From DATKUC01 sp964577375 (GTDB lineage Bacteria; Spirochaetota; Spirochaetia; DSM-27196; DATKUC01): DNA of 64,000 nt. This document shows, in pieces, positions 23,986 to 31,639 of the stretch (positions are counted from its first letter, which is position 1; each line of letters begins with the position of its first letter). Under the pieces are notes generated by a model that saw only the letters and a program-made list of their open reading frames with translations, did not search any database and was not told the DNA's origin. The stretch is taken from assembly GCA_964577375.1 (NCBI GenBank), contig CAZNYW010000008.1, positions 1 through 64,000 of the forward strand. Direction: 5' to 3'. Made by a program: the position numbers and the translations under genes.

Positions 23986-24458
23986 GAGACCGCTCCTGGT
24001 GCACCGCGATGCGCGGTGCCGCGTTGCGCGGCAAGGAGAGCTGCGAGTATTTCCTTCGGCCCCGGCGTCCCCGGAAGATGGCCCACCAGGCGGTCGGGCT
24101 CGATCATGTCCCACGGCTTTTCGCCGCCGAGCAGGAGAATTCCAAACGGTTCGGGCAGCTGCGCTATGGTCGACCTGACCGCATCCACCAGAGCGTCAAC
24201 CGGCGGTCCGAGCACGAGCAGCAGATCCGCGTGGCGCGGTGTATCGGCAAAGTAGATTCCGTATCGGTGCGTATTGAATTGCGGCGCACCGAGCGCGGCG
24301 ATGTTGAAATTGAGCATGTTGTCGCATCCGGAATCTATGACGAAAATGTGCATACTGCGGCGGAACTGACGGCCGAGCGGCCTGATCTTTACATTCGGCT
24401 CGTAGCCGTGCCTTTCGGTCAGTCTCCGGATTACGCCGTGCAAGGGCCAGAAAACCAC
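23982..24458 (-). CDS. HyfI/NuoB-like small subunit lacking cluster cysteines
   Basis: A 158-residue relative of the NuoB / hydrogenase small subunit. Family landmarks are present: VIDSGCDN where the CxxC-type motif should be, the RYGIYFADTPRHADLLLVLGP segment, and PEPFGILLLGGEK where GDCA-type cysteines should be. Only one cysteine remains in the whole protein, so the N2 4Fe-4S cluster cannot form in the usual way. The start is GTG 24458, five bases after GGGGAGG; a GTG at 24464 overlaps that ribosome site. It overlaps hyfB by 4 bases. Confidence 0.8.
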   Translation of the reverse strand: MVFWPLHGVIRRLTERHGYEPNVKIRPLGRQFRRSMHIFVIDSGCDNMLNFNIAALGAPQFNTHRYGIYFADTPRHADLLLVLGPPVDALVDAVRSTIAQLPEPFGILLLGGEKPWDMIEPDRLVGHLPGTPGPKEILAALLAAQRGTAHRGAPGAVS

Positions 24459-24460
24459 AC

Positions 24461-25708
24461 TCACCTCCCCGCGTCTGCAAAGCTTACGCCGAACGACTCT
24501 ACCGCGAAGGGCACATCGGTGAAGATGTTCCCGACAATCGAGTCGGCATAGGCCTGAAATCCAAAGAGCGACGGCGACGATACGTGCACCGAGCTGATCT
24601 TTCCATGGTCCGTGACCACCAGCCACGCGACGGTTCCTGTCGGGGATTCGACCGAGCCGAGACCGGTGACGCGGCCGTTCCTCTCTCCCTCCCCGGCGAC
24701 TGCCTTCGCAAGAAAATCCACTTCGGATCCGAGCTTCCGGAAGTCGATCCTGGCCACCTGGTCGACTACGATGCCGACCGAATCGAGCAGCTCCTCCGCG
24801 CGCACCTCCATGCGCGCGAAGGCGTCCGCCTCCCCCTTGGTGCGAATCCGAAAGTCGGAGATCAACGCCTCCCCCACGCGCAGATCGGTCGCGACATCGC
24901 ACGCCCGAAGCGATGGACCGGTGAGGCCTCGCTCGCCGGCGTGCACCGCATCGACGGTCGCGGTACCGTGGAGCCGGTCGAGGTAGTTCCTCGAATCAAG
25001 GCTCCGCTCGTAGAGCTTCGAGAACTCTGCCCCGACCGCTTCCAGCCGACGCGTGAATTCGGCATCGACGGCGCCTACTGCGGGGACGCCCCAGGTCAGT
25101 GAGGTGCCGATGCCTCTGGCGCCCGCAAGTGCCTCGCTCAGCCGCAGCGTCTCCTCGAAGAGCGCAGCGAGGTGCGCGGCAAGCACCTTCTGCGCCGCCG
25201 CGGTCGCGAGCCGCATGATCACGTAGAGATGATTGTAGATGCGCTCCAGCTCCAGCGCAGCGATTCGGAAGCGCCGAACGCAAAGCGGCGCCACCACGCC
25301 GAGCGCGGATTCGACCGCCCGCGCGTAGGCCACCGAGTGCGCGGCGGCGAAGTTGCCGCAAAGCCCGGCGACCGACGCAGCTGCCTCTCGGGCGTCTTTG
25401 CCGCCGAGCGACGACTCTATTCCGCGATGTTTTCTGGAGAGATCAATCTCGACCGATAGAATGCGCTCGCCGTAGGTGTAGTAGTGTACGACTCCCGCCT
25501 CAGGATAACCGCCGGTGAAGGGTCCGTAGCGGAAATCGAACACGCCGTCCCCGGTGGTAATCCCGTTTCCGATTACACCATTGCGCCGCTCCACTACAGA
25601 GCGTGCCGGAAAGGGTCCGCCCGAATCCCGAAACGTGACGACGGCGTCGTCCTGCAGGATGTCTATCGCCCGGTCGCCGTCCATGTGAAATCCCAGGAGC
25701 ACGCTCAT
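24461..25708 (-). CDS. HyfG/NuoD-like large subunit lacking [NiFe] ligands
   Basis: A 415-residue relative of hydrogenase large subunits and NuoD. The N-terminal motif that should read CGxCxxxH is LCGNFAAAHS, so the second cysteine is Phe. The C-terminus (about 375-415), where DPCxxC should bind nickel, has no cysteine at all (SPSLFGFQAYADS...FADAGR). LELERIYNHLYVI and GVFDFRYGPFTGG match the fold. It therefore cannot hold a [NiFe] site and belongs with energy-converting-hydrogenase-related (Ehr) proteins. Start ATG 25708 overlaps the preceding gene by 4 bases. Confidence 0.85.
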   Translation of the reverse strand: MSVLLGFHMDGDRAIDILQDDAVVTFRDSGGPFPARSVVERRNGVIGNGITTGDGVFDFRYGPFTGGYPEAGVVHYYTYGERILSVEIDLSRKHRGIESSLGGKDAREAAASVAGLCGNFAAAHSVAYARAVESALGVVAPLCVRRFRIAALELERIYNHLYVIMRLATAAAQKVLAAHLAALFEETLRLSEALAGARGIGTSLTWGVPAVGAVDAEFTRRLEAVGAEFSKLYERSLDSRNYLDRLHGTATVDAVHAGERGLTGPSLRACDVATDLRVGEALISDFRIRTKGEADAFARMEVRAEELLDSVGIVVDQVARIDFRKLGSEVDFLAKAVAGEGERNGRVTGLGSVESPTGTVAWLVVTDHGKISSVHVSSPSLFGFQAYADSIVGNIFTDVPFAVESFGVSFADAGR

Positions 25709-27075
25709 AATCCAAGTGCCCCCGACACCAGTCTCCCGATCGACGGAACGAAGGCAATGACTGCAAGCGACAGCGCTGTGGATACCAGCGGAACCGCCGT
25801 GCCGATCACTCCCCGCTCCCTTCGCTCCCCGCGGACGGGCGAGAATACTGCCGAAACAACACGCGCGTTGACGGCTGCGAAGGCCACGGCGATGAAAAGG
25901 CCCACAAGCCCGGTCACCGCGAGGCCGTAGCGGGCGTACACTCCGCTCAGGATCATGAACTCACCGACGAATGCACCGAAGGGCGGTGCGCCTGTGACCC
26001 CCAGCGAGGCGAAGAACAGCGTCATGCCCGTTACCGGCATGGTATGTCTCACACCACGTATGGAGGAGATGCGCATCGTTTTGTATCTGGAAAGTATGTT
26101 TCCGCTCAAGTAGAATGCCGCGGACTTTGCAAACGCGTGGGACACCAGAAGAACGATCGCCCCAACCGCGGCGATTCCGCCCAGGGAGACGCCGATCAGA
26201 ATCGTACCCATGTTTTCGATCGTGGAGTAGGCGAACATCCGCTTGAGATCCCGCTGCACGGTGAGGATAAGTGCGGCCGTTGCGAGGGTAAGCGTGCCGA
26301 GGACGAAGAGCAGAAGCCGCGGTCCCGGGCCGGCGACAACTCCGACGAACCGGATAATTGCGAAGACGGCCACCGGAAGCAGGACGGCGGAGAAAAGGCT
26401 GCTCACAGGAGAGGGAGCCTTTCCGTGAACGTCGGGCAGCCAGGTGTTCATCGGAAACAGCCCCGCCTTTGTCCCGTAGCCGACGGCGGCAAGGGCCGCA
26501 GCCAGGGCCGCGAGATGCCCCGCCACACCCTCCCTGCCGAGCGTCCCGATGTTCAGGGTCGACGCAGCCGCGAACAGCAGGATGGTGGCCACGAGCGAGA
26601 TCACCAGACCGGTCGACACGATGATCACGTAGCGCCAGGAGGCTTCGATCGCCGCCTCGTTGTTGTCGAGAGCCACGAGAAGCGCGCTCATCACCGTGGT
26701 CGCCTCGACGGCGAACCAGACCAGCCCGAGGTTGGATGCGGTAACCGAAAAGAGCATGGTCAGGACAAAGAGGTTCAGGAGGAAATAATATATCCGCTTC
26801 CGGAAAAGCGGATTCTCGACGTACTTGAGGTAGGTGATCGAGAAGAGCGTCGCGGTCAAATAGACCACAGAGATCGTCAGGAGCATCACCTTCGAAAGGC
26901 CGTCGACAAAGATCACCGAAGTCGCGATGTTCGGCGACGCGACAACAGCGATAGACGACCCGACGGCAATCAGCGCGGCTGCAACGGAGACTGCCTCGTC
27001 GAACGCCACCACCGGCACAAGAGAAAGAATGCTCCCCGCGGCTGCGGAAAGCGCCGGAACCATGTACACCCACAC
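25705..27075 (-). CDS. HyfF/NuoN-like proton-channel subunit
   Basis: A 456-residue antiporter-like membrane subunit (proton_antipo_M family). Glu124 in WFAVEATTVMSALL, Lys203 in VGYGTKAGLFPMNTWLP and His217 in PDVHGKAPSPVSS are the conserved channel residues. LKRMFAYSTIENMG is a strong family motif. The start is GTG 27075, placed by GAGGG upstream; ATG 27063 four codons later is an alternative. It follows the HyfE-like gene by 4 bases and overlaps the large-subunit-like gene. Confidence 0.88.
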   Translation of the reverse strand: MWVYMVPALSAAAGSILSLVPVVAFDEAVSVAAALIAVGSSIAVVASPNIATSVIFVDGLSKVMLLTISVVYLTATLFSITYLKYVENPLFRKRIYYFLLNLFVLTMLFSVTASNLGLVWFAVEATTVMSALLVALDNNEAAIEASWRYVIIVSTGLVISLVATILLFAAASTLNIGTLGREGVAGHLAALAAALAAVGYGTKAGLFPMNTWLPDVHGKAPSPVSSLFSAVLLPVAVFAIIRFVGVVAGPGPRLLLFVLGTLTLATAALILTVQRDLKRMFAYSTIENMGTILIGVSLGGIAAVGAIVLLVSHAFAKSAAFYLSGNILSRYKTMRISSIRGVRHTMPVTGMTLFFASLGVTGAPPFGAFVGEFMILSGVYARYGLAVTGLVGLFIAVAFAAVNARVVSAVFSPVRGERRERGVIGTAVPLVSTALSLAVIAFVPSIGRLVSGALGL

Positions 27076-27079
27076 GGCG

Positions 27080-27739
27080 CTACCCTCGCAGATCTTCGGC
27101 GGCCGCGGCGCGCGCGGCGCGGTCATCCGCCGACGTCGAGCTTTCCCGCATACGCATGATTATTCCTGCCACCACCACGATGCCCAGGAGATCCAGCACC
27201 ACCGCCGCCTCGATCACCAGCGGCAGACCGGGGACCCCCCACGCACCAAGCAGCAGGACCGCGTTTTCCACTTCGAGATACCCGATCATCTGAATGAACG
27301 CGTTTCTACGGGAAATGATGAGAAACGCGCCCTGGAGAAGCATTGCGAAAGGAAGCGCGACATATCTGCCTGCGGTTCCGGGAAGAGATCCGATCGACCA
27401 GGAGAACAGCCAGAGGCCGAAGACCACGAGCGCGAGCGCGATGAGTATCGAGGACCCGGTCTTTATTACCGGCCGGTTCTCACGCGCACGCCAGGGCGTC
27501 TCGTGAAGATTTCGGACAATGAGCACCGGTATGAGAATGCCGCGAATTGCTGCGGTCAGGGCCGAAAGGGCGATGAGCACACCCGCGCCGGTAGTTATTC
27601 CCTCGTAGAGAAACGACAGTGCCACCACCATGGAGCTCGCAGCGAAGGTGAGCACGATCCGGCTCACGTACACCTGCCACTGGAGGAACAGTCCGAGGAC
27701 GATGATGACGAATCCGGTGATGCCATATACCGACAGCAT
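27080..27739 (-). CDS. HyfE-like hydrogenase-4 membrane component
   Basis: A 219-residue membrane protein with about seven helices, matching HyfE: the N-terminal GITGFVIIVLGLFLQW and the later YLEVENAVLLLGAW, which holds the NuoK-like glutamates. The ATG follows GGAGG and overlaps no gene; the HyfC-like stop is one base upstream. It probably supplies a NuoK-like proton path. A charged tail follows the last helix. Confidence 0.83.
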   Translation of the reverse strand: MLSVYGITGFVIIVLGLFLQWQVYVSRIVLTFAASSMVVALSFLYEGITTGAGVLIALSALTAAIRGILIPVLIVRNLHETPWRARENRPVIKTGSSILIALALVVFGLWLFSWSIGSLPGTAGRYVALPFAMLLQGAFLIISRRNAFIQMIGYLEVENAVLLLGAWGVPGLPLVIEAAVVLDLLGIVVVAGIIMRMRESSTSADDRAARAAAAEDLRG

Positions 27740-27740
27740 C

Positions 27741-28691
27741 TCAGAGCCTCCCGCCGGTGACGTAGAACGCGAGACCCGCCAGAAGAGCGAAGGCGAACGA
27801 CATCGCGATGAAATCGAAGTTCTTGTACAGCCGATACTTCGAGACCGTTTCGTTTATAAGGGCGAAGATCAGCGTCAGGACGAGCATCTTCACAAAATGT
27901 ATTAACAGATACACAGCAAGGGGTCCGAGAGAGGCTTTCATGGGGACCCAGAATGGCACGGCAAATACATTCAGGAATACGCTCATGAGCAGGAACTGCT
28001 TGACGTAGCCTCCCCACTGGAAGAACGCGAGCTCGGGGCCCGAATATTCGATCGGCATGCCCTGGTCGATCATGCCGAACTCGGCCTGCGTATGCGACTC
28101 GATGGGCAGCTGACCGGTCTCCACCAGCAGCACCATGAAGAACGCGCCAACCACGAACCAGTGCAAGAGCGACGAGTACCAGGCAGAGGAGGTCTGAAGC
28201 GTGTTGTTGATGACGTAGGGATTGTTCGTGCCGGAAAGAACCCCGAGCAGTATGAAGATGAGAACCATGATCGGTTCGGAAAGCGCGGAGAGGCTCGCGG
28301 CACGCGAGGATCCAAGGTGGGCGTAGTTGCTCCTTGAATCAATCGCGGCAATTTTCTTGACCGTCGCCGCAGCACCGAAAATGAGCCCGCCTCCGATGAA
28401 GTCCACCACCGGCCCGAAGGTCAACGGGAACGCAGTTATTATCGGGAGCACCAGGGTGAGGAAGAGGTAAAGGGTGAAGGTCACGTAGGGGGCAAGACGA
28501 AAGAAGGGTGATGCAATCGAAGGTACGACGCTCTCTTTTCGGAACAGTTTGGCAAGGTCGAAATAGCGCTGGAAGATGCTTGGTCCGGCCTTCGATTCGA
28601 GCTTCTCTTCTGCGGTCGAAAGGATACCGGCAAACAGGGGAGCGAAGAGCGCAACGTAGACTAGCTGAGCCAGACTCAACAGCAACAGCAC
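27741..28691 (-). CDS. HyfC/NuoH-like membrane-arm subunit, first gene of a fluoride-controlled operon
   Basis: A 316-residue membrane protein of the NuoH/HycD/HyfC family with eight helices. Family motifs are KAGPSIFQRYFDLAKLFRKE (split in the amphipathic region), ETGQLPIESHTQAEFGMI and PIEYSGPELAFF with conserved acidic residues. The start is GTG 28691, six bases after AGGAGG. That ribosome site lies in a hairpin with the 3' end of the fluoride aptamer. Next genes are HyfE, HyfF, HyfG, HyfI and HyfB homologues, with gaps of four bases or less or 4-base overlaps. No ferredoxin-like HyfA/HyfH and no formate dehydrogenase gene accompany them. Confidence 0.9.
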   Translation of the reverse strand: MLLLLSLAQLVYVALFAPLFAGILSTAEEKLESKAGPSIFQRYFDLAKLFRKESVVPSIASPFFRLAPYVTFTLYLFLTLVLPIITAFPLTFGPVVDFIGGGLIFGAAATVKKIAAIDSRSNYAHLGSSRAASLSALSEPIMVLIFILLGVLSGTNNPYVINNTLQTSSAWYSSLLHWFVVGAFFMVLLVETGQLPIESHTQAEFGMIDQGMPIEYSGPELAFFQWGGYVKQFLLMSVFLNVFAVPFWVPMKASLGPLAVYLLIHFVKMLVLTLIFALINETVSKYRLYKNFDFIAMSFAFALLAGLAFYVTGGRL

Positions 28692-28763
28692 AGGGTCCTC
28701 CTACCTTGGGTTCGGTAGGAGTCATCAGCCGTTGGCGGCGGTTGCGGCGAACTCCATCGCCTT
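28692..28763 (-). ncRNA. Fluoride riboswitch (crcB motif) with SD-masking hairpin
   Basis: Minus strand: GGCGATGGAGTTCGCC, then GCAACCGCC, then a loop, then GGCTGATGACTCCTACC (aptamer about 28763-28713). All crcB-motif parts are present, including the invariant GCTGATGACTCCTAC. Downstream, CTCCTACC can pair fully with GGTAGGAG (8 bp, loop GAACCCAA), and GGTAGGAGG contains the ribosome site of the GTG start at 28691. The same ACTCC is needed to pair with GGAGT inside the aptamer. So fluoride binding should free the ribosome site: a translational ON switch visible from the bases. Confidence 0.95.
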
Positions 28764-28767
28764 TGAA

Positions 28768-29100
28768 TTATCGAGCGGAGTACTTTATGACACGTACGTT
28801 TTCCGTTGTCAATACGCCCTTTTCCATTCTGCTTTCGACGAACGGAATGAGTCTGGCAATCTGTTCCTCAGAATCCACAATTTCAATCACGATCGGCAGA
28901 TCGTCAATGAGCGAGAAGTTGTGCGCCGAACGCAGGTGCAGGTGAGCTCCAAAACCAAGCATACCGCGAAAGACGGTTGCGCCCTTCAGGTGAAGCCGCC
29001 GCGCTTCCATGACGATCGACTCGTACAAGGGCTTCGAGCCGTCATGCTCCTTTTCCGCTACAAAGATTCGCAGGAGCACTTCCTGGTCTTCTACTCGCAT
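28768..29100 (-). CDS. DUF190 family protein
   Basis: A 110-residue PII-like-fold protein of the DUF190 family, often encoded beside crcB fluoride exporter genes. The core LLRIFVAEKEHDG, MEARRLHLKGATVFRGMLGFG and IEIVDSEEQIARLIPFVE is complete. The ATG at 29100 has GGGAG upstream. No crcB gene is visible beside it, but an assembly gap lies 96 bases upstream. Its coding end contains the promoter for the fluoride riboswitch and complex-I-like operon. The link with fluoride is inferred from this context and from known gene neighbourhoods. Confidence 0.88.
   Translation of the reverse strand: MRVEDQEVLLRIFVAEKEHDGSKPLYESIVMEARRLHLKGATVFRGMLGFGAHLHLRSAHNFSLIDDLPIVIEIVDSEEQIARLIPFVESRMEKGVLTTENVRVIKYSAR
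28784..28812 (-). promoter_or_regulatory. Promoter inside the 3' end of the DUF190 gene, driving the riboswitch operon
   Basis: Minus strand: perfect TTGACA (28812-28807), 17 bases, CATAAA (28789-28784). The predicted start is 10-15 bases before the aptamer. The hexamers lie within the last codons of the DUF190 gene, whose stop is only 4 bases before the aptamer. Confidence 0.6.
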
Positions 29101-29160
29101 CCCGAATCTCCCGAAAATGGATTCTGTGGCCCGAACCGCATTTCCGACCTCAGCCTAACG

Positions 29161-30433
29161 TTACCAGTCCAACCGGGTCAAGCCGAAGCGGTCACGNNNN
29201 NNNNNNNNNNNNNNNNNNNNNNNNNNNNNNNNNNNNNNNNNNNNNNNNNNNNNNNNNNNNNNNNNNNNNNNNNNNNNNNNNNNNNNNNNNNNNNNNCGGT
29301 CACGCTCGAGGAGGAGCCGTTCGAGCCGCGCAGGATCAATGAGGTTGTCTCCCGCGACGCGGTTCATCCCCTTGGCGAGCTCGCGCACGCGTTTCGCACG
29401 CACGAAATCCTCCCCCTGCTCAAGGAAGGCCCGCACCGGAGCCGGAGCAGCCGCGCGGAATCGTTCGCGGAGCAGCCGGGCGAGCTTGCCTCCGGTGAGG
29501 TCCGGGTTCTGCTCAGAACCGGAGAGGGCAAACTCCTTCCTTGCAATCCTGTGGTTGAGAACGAACCAGGAGTGGTCGTAGCCTGTCGACACTATGTGAC
29601 GGAGCGCGCCAAGGGTGTCGAATCCAGGATAAAGCGGTGCCGGAAGCGGCCTTCCCTGCGCATCGAGCCAGAGAGGCGACGGTCCGCTCAGTATACGGAT
29701 TGCGTGGCGATTCCAGACCGGGGCAAAGTTCGCGATGCCTTCCGGATAGTGCCACATCCGTTCCTGGTTGATGAGGCGGCCGCCCGCCTTCTCGACGATG
29801 CCGAGCATCAGTCCGTCGACGTGGTCGGGGACCCCCTGCAGCATCCTTCGCGGCGGTCCGCCTGAATCGCGCGGCCACATTGCGCGGACGAGCTCGAGGT
29901 TCGCTCCGATTCCTCCGGTGGTTACGATCACCGCACCCGCACGGAGCTCGAAGTCGCCGCCCCGCGCGCACGTTCGACGAAGGGACGAAGCACCCCCGGC
30001 GCGGTCCCCCAGGTGATGTGGAACCGCGGAACCGAGTTTCCCGGTCCGTTCGAAAGATAGCCTCCCCGTTCGGCCCATCCGACCACCGGAAACCACCGCA
30101 TTCCCAGGCCGCGGAGCCAGCTGCGCGCCTCGCCCGCCGCGAAGTCCACATAGGCCTCCGCCCAGCGGCGCGGCCACCGGTCCTCTTCACGGTCGAAGCC
30201 TGCGGTGCCCATCCAGTCCTGGATCGCGAGCTCGCGCGAGTCGCGGATGCCCAGTCTCCGCTGTTCGGGTGAGTCGACGAAGAAGAGCCCGCCGAAGGAC
30301 CAGAAAGCCTGGCCGCCGAGCGATGCCTCCGGCTCCTGGTCCAGGACGATAACCCGGCGCCGGCGAGCTTGGTTGCCGCCACAAGACCGGCAAGCCCCGC
30401 ACCCACCACGATCACGTCCGCGTCGACACTCAT
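29161..30433 (-). pseudogene. FAD-binding dehydrogenase (3-ketosteroid-dehydrogenase-like), broken
   Basis: Remnant of a flavoprotein usually about 550 residues long. The start (ATG 30433) gives ADVIVVGAGLAGLVAATKLAG, the FAD-binding glycine motif. The frame then shifts near 30355, and VIVLDQEPEASLGGQAFWSFGG continues in a second frame. Near 29960 it shifts again to a third frame (GDFELRAGAVIVTTGGIGANLELV...), and about 60-80 residues expected between PFVERA and GDFELRAG are missing. The glycine-rich C-terminal part is also absent. The N run 29197-29296 lies near the end. Either a real pseudogene or a damaged assembly. Confidence 0.85.
29197..29296. other. Assembly gap (100 N) with matching 8-base ends
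   Basis: The 8 bases before the gap (CGGTCACG, ending 29196) equal the 8 bases after it (starting 29297). Merging them gives a continuous frame through the end of the broken FAD gene. The gap may therefore have no real length, or the short match may have misled the scaffolder. Confidence 0.99.
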
Positions 30434-30489
30434 GCAAAGAAGGTACTCTGCAACGCCGACCGGGGCGATCATCTACGGACAGAAAGTAA

Positions 30490-30760
30490 TCAGCTCCGGC
30501 GCGAACGGCCTGCTCTTTTCCGGTTGAACGCGAGCGCGATCTCGATCCAGTAGTGGAGATCGGACGCCGCGACGGGCGAGCAGGAGATCCGTCTCGACGG
30601 GATCGCAGCGCAGCAGGAGATCGCCCTCTCTCGTTACGCCTGCGGCGAGCTTTCCGTTCACCATGAACGAGACCCCGCCGAACATCTTCACCTGCCGCAG
30701 AGTGGGCTCGTCCGTGAGTGCGGCGTGCAAACGTTCGGAAAGGCCGGCTTCTGATGGCAT
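30490..30760 (-). pseudogene. TfoX N-terminal-domain protein with internal frame-breaking deletion
   Basis: From ATG 30760 the first 70 or so residues match the TfoX N-terminal domain: TLRQVKMFGGVSFMVNGKLAAGV, then LLLRCDP and LLARRG. The frame then changes near 30570, and ASDLHYWIEIALAFNRKRAG continues in another frame to TGA at 30490. About 25-30 residues normally between these two blocks are absent. If the first frame is kept, the protein ends at 30473 with an unrelated tail. It lies 23 bases after the broken NTF2-like gene. Confidence 0.7.
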
Positions 30761-30783
30761 CTGCGCCGTCTTTTCCGTCCCGG

Positions 30784-31090
30784 CTACCGGCTCATGAGCG
30801 CGGCAAGTGCCCCGGTATCGAAAAAGATCGCCGATGAGACGATCTTCCCGTCGCGCACAGTGAGAAACTCGGCGACATCGCACACTCCGTTTTCGCCCCC
30901 GGGAGAACGAACCTGATAGCGTGCAAGAACGGCAACCCTCTCCTTTTCGATGAGCAGCTGCCGAATTTCCACCATAGTTGTGGTATCGAAGAATCGTCCC
31001 GCGCGTTCGAGATAGACTCTTTTCCCATGCGCCGCCGTGAATGGCGTCAAAGTAGCGACGGATGATCTCTTCGGTTGTCACGATCTGCAT
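30784..31090 (-). pseudogene. SnoaL/NTF2-like protein with internal deletion and frameshift
   Basis: The frame from ATG 31090 gives MQIVTTEEIIRRYFDAIHGG, a normal NTF2-like start. It then shifts near 31027, and VYLERAGRFFDTTTMVEIRQ through VCDVAEFLTVRDGKIVSSAIF continues in another frame to a stop at 30784. About 20-25 residues usually found after the first helix are missing. It is divergent from the HxlR regulator at 31161 with operator-like palindromes between, so it was probably that regulator's target. Confidence 0.7.
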
Positions 31091-31106
31091 GCAGTATAGC
31101 CCGATT

Positions 31107-31143
31107 ACTTGCAAAATGCAAGTTATTGCTTGTAATTTGCAAG
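31107..31143. promoter_or_regulatory. Two tandem palindromes before the HxlR gene
   Basis: ACTTGCAAAATGCAAGT (31107-31123) is a palindrome with perfect 7-bp arms. A second copy of the half-site, CTTG...GCAAG, follows at 31129-31143. They fill the AT-rich divergent region between the NTF2-like gene and the HxlR gene and are good candidate HxlR operators. Confidence 0.65.
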
Positions 31144-31160
31144 TATGTTACTATGGCTCC

Positions 31161-31628
31161 ATGAGCAATGCCGGTTCGACGAGGGGCAGGAAGAGACGCT
31201 CGGACTGCCCCATAAGTATCAGTCTCGACATCTTCGGAGACAGGTGGAGTCTGCTGATCCTTCGCGACATCATGTTCTACAACAGAACCCGCTTCAGCGA
31301 TTTTGCACCGAGGGAGCACATCGCGACGAATATTCTCACGGACAGGCTTCACCGCCTGGAGGACGAGGGAATCATCGAAAAGCATCAGGATTCCGCGTAT
31401 CGCAATCAGTATCTCTATCAGGTGACTGAAAAAGGGAAGGAGCTCCTTCCTGCATTGATCGAGTTGACGCTCTGGGGCCTGCAGTACGATCCGCAATCCC
31501 TCGCAAGCAGCGGATTTGTGAAGCGAGCACAGACGGAGAAACGGAGTGTGGTACGGGAAATGGTGCGTTCCATTGAACGCGGAGAGTTTACAGAGTACAG
31601 AAGGAAAGAGATCGGGATACCGGGGTAG
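31161..31628 (+). CDS. HxlR-family winged-helix regulator
   Basis: A 155-residue HxlR-type regulator. The family signature is clear: CPISISLDIFGDRWSLLILRDI (near residue 17, with the redox-active-type Cys), then FSDFAPREHIATNILTDRLHRLEDEGII as the winged helix, and a C-terminal dimer helix. The ATG at 31161 is used; codons upstream fall in the palindromic operator region. It is divergent from the broken NTF2-like gene and probably autoregulated. Confidence 0.9.
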   Translation: MSNAGSTRGRKRRSDCPISISLDIFGDRWSLLILRDIMFYNRTRFSDFAPREHIATNILTDRLHRLEDEGIIEKHQDSAYRNQYLYQVTEKGKELLPALIELTLWGLQYDPQSLASSGFVKRAQTEKRSVVREMVRSIERGEFTEYRRKEIGIPG

Positions 31629-31639
31629 CTGTTCCCGGG

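Noticed and set aside
22066..28691. Annotation as formate hydrogenlyase or hydrogenase-4
   Set aside because: The [NiFe] and N2 cluster cysteines are absent and no formate dehydrogenase or ferredoxin-like subunit is encoded.
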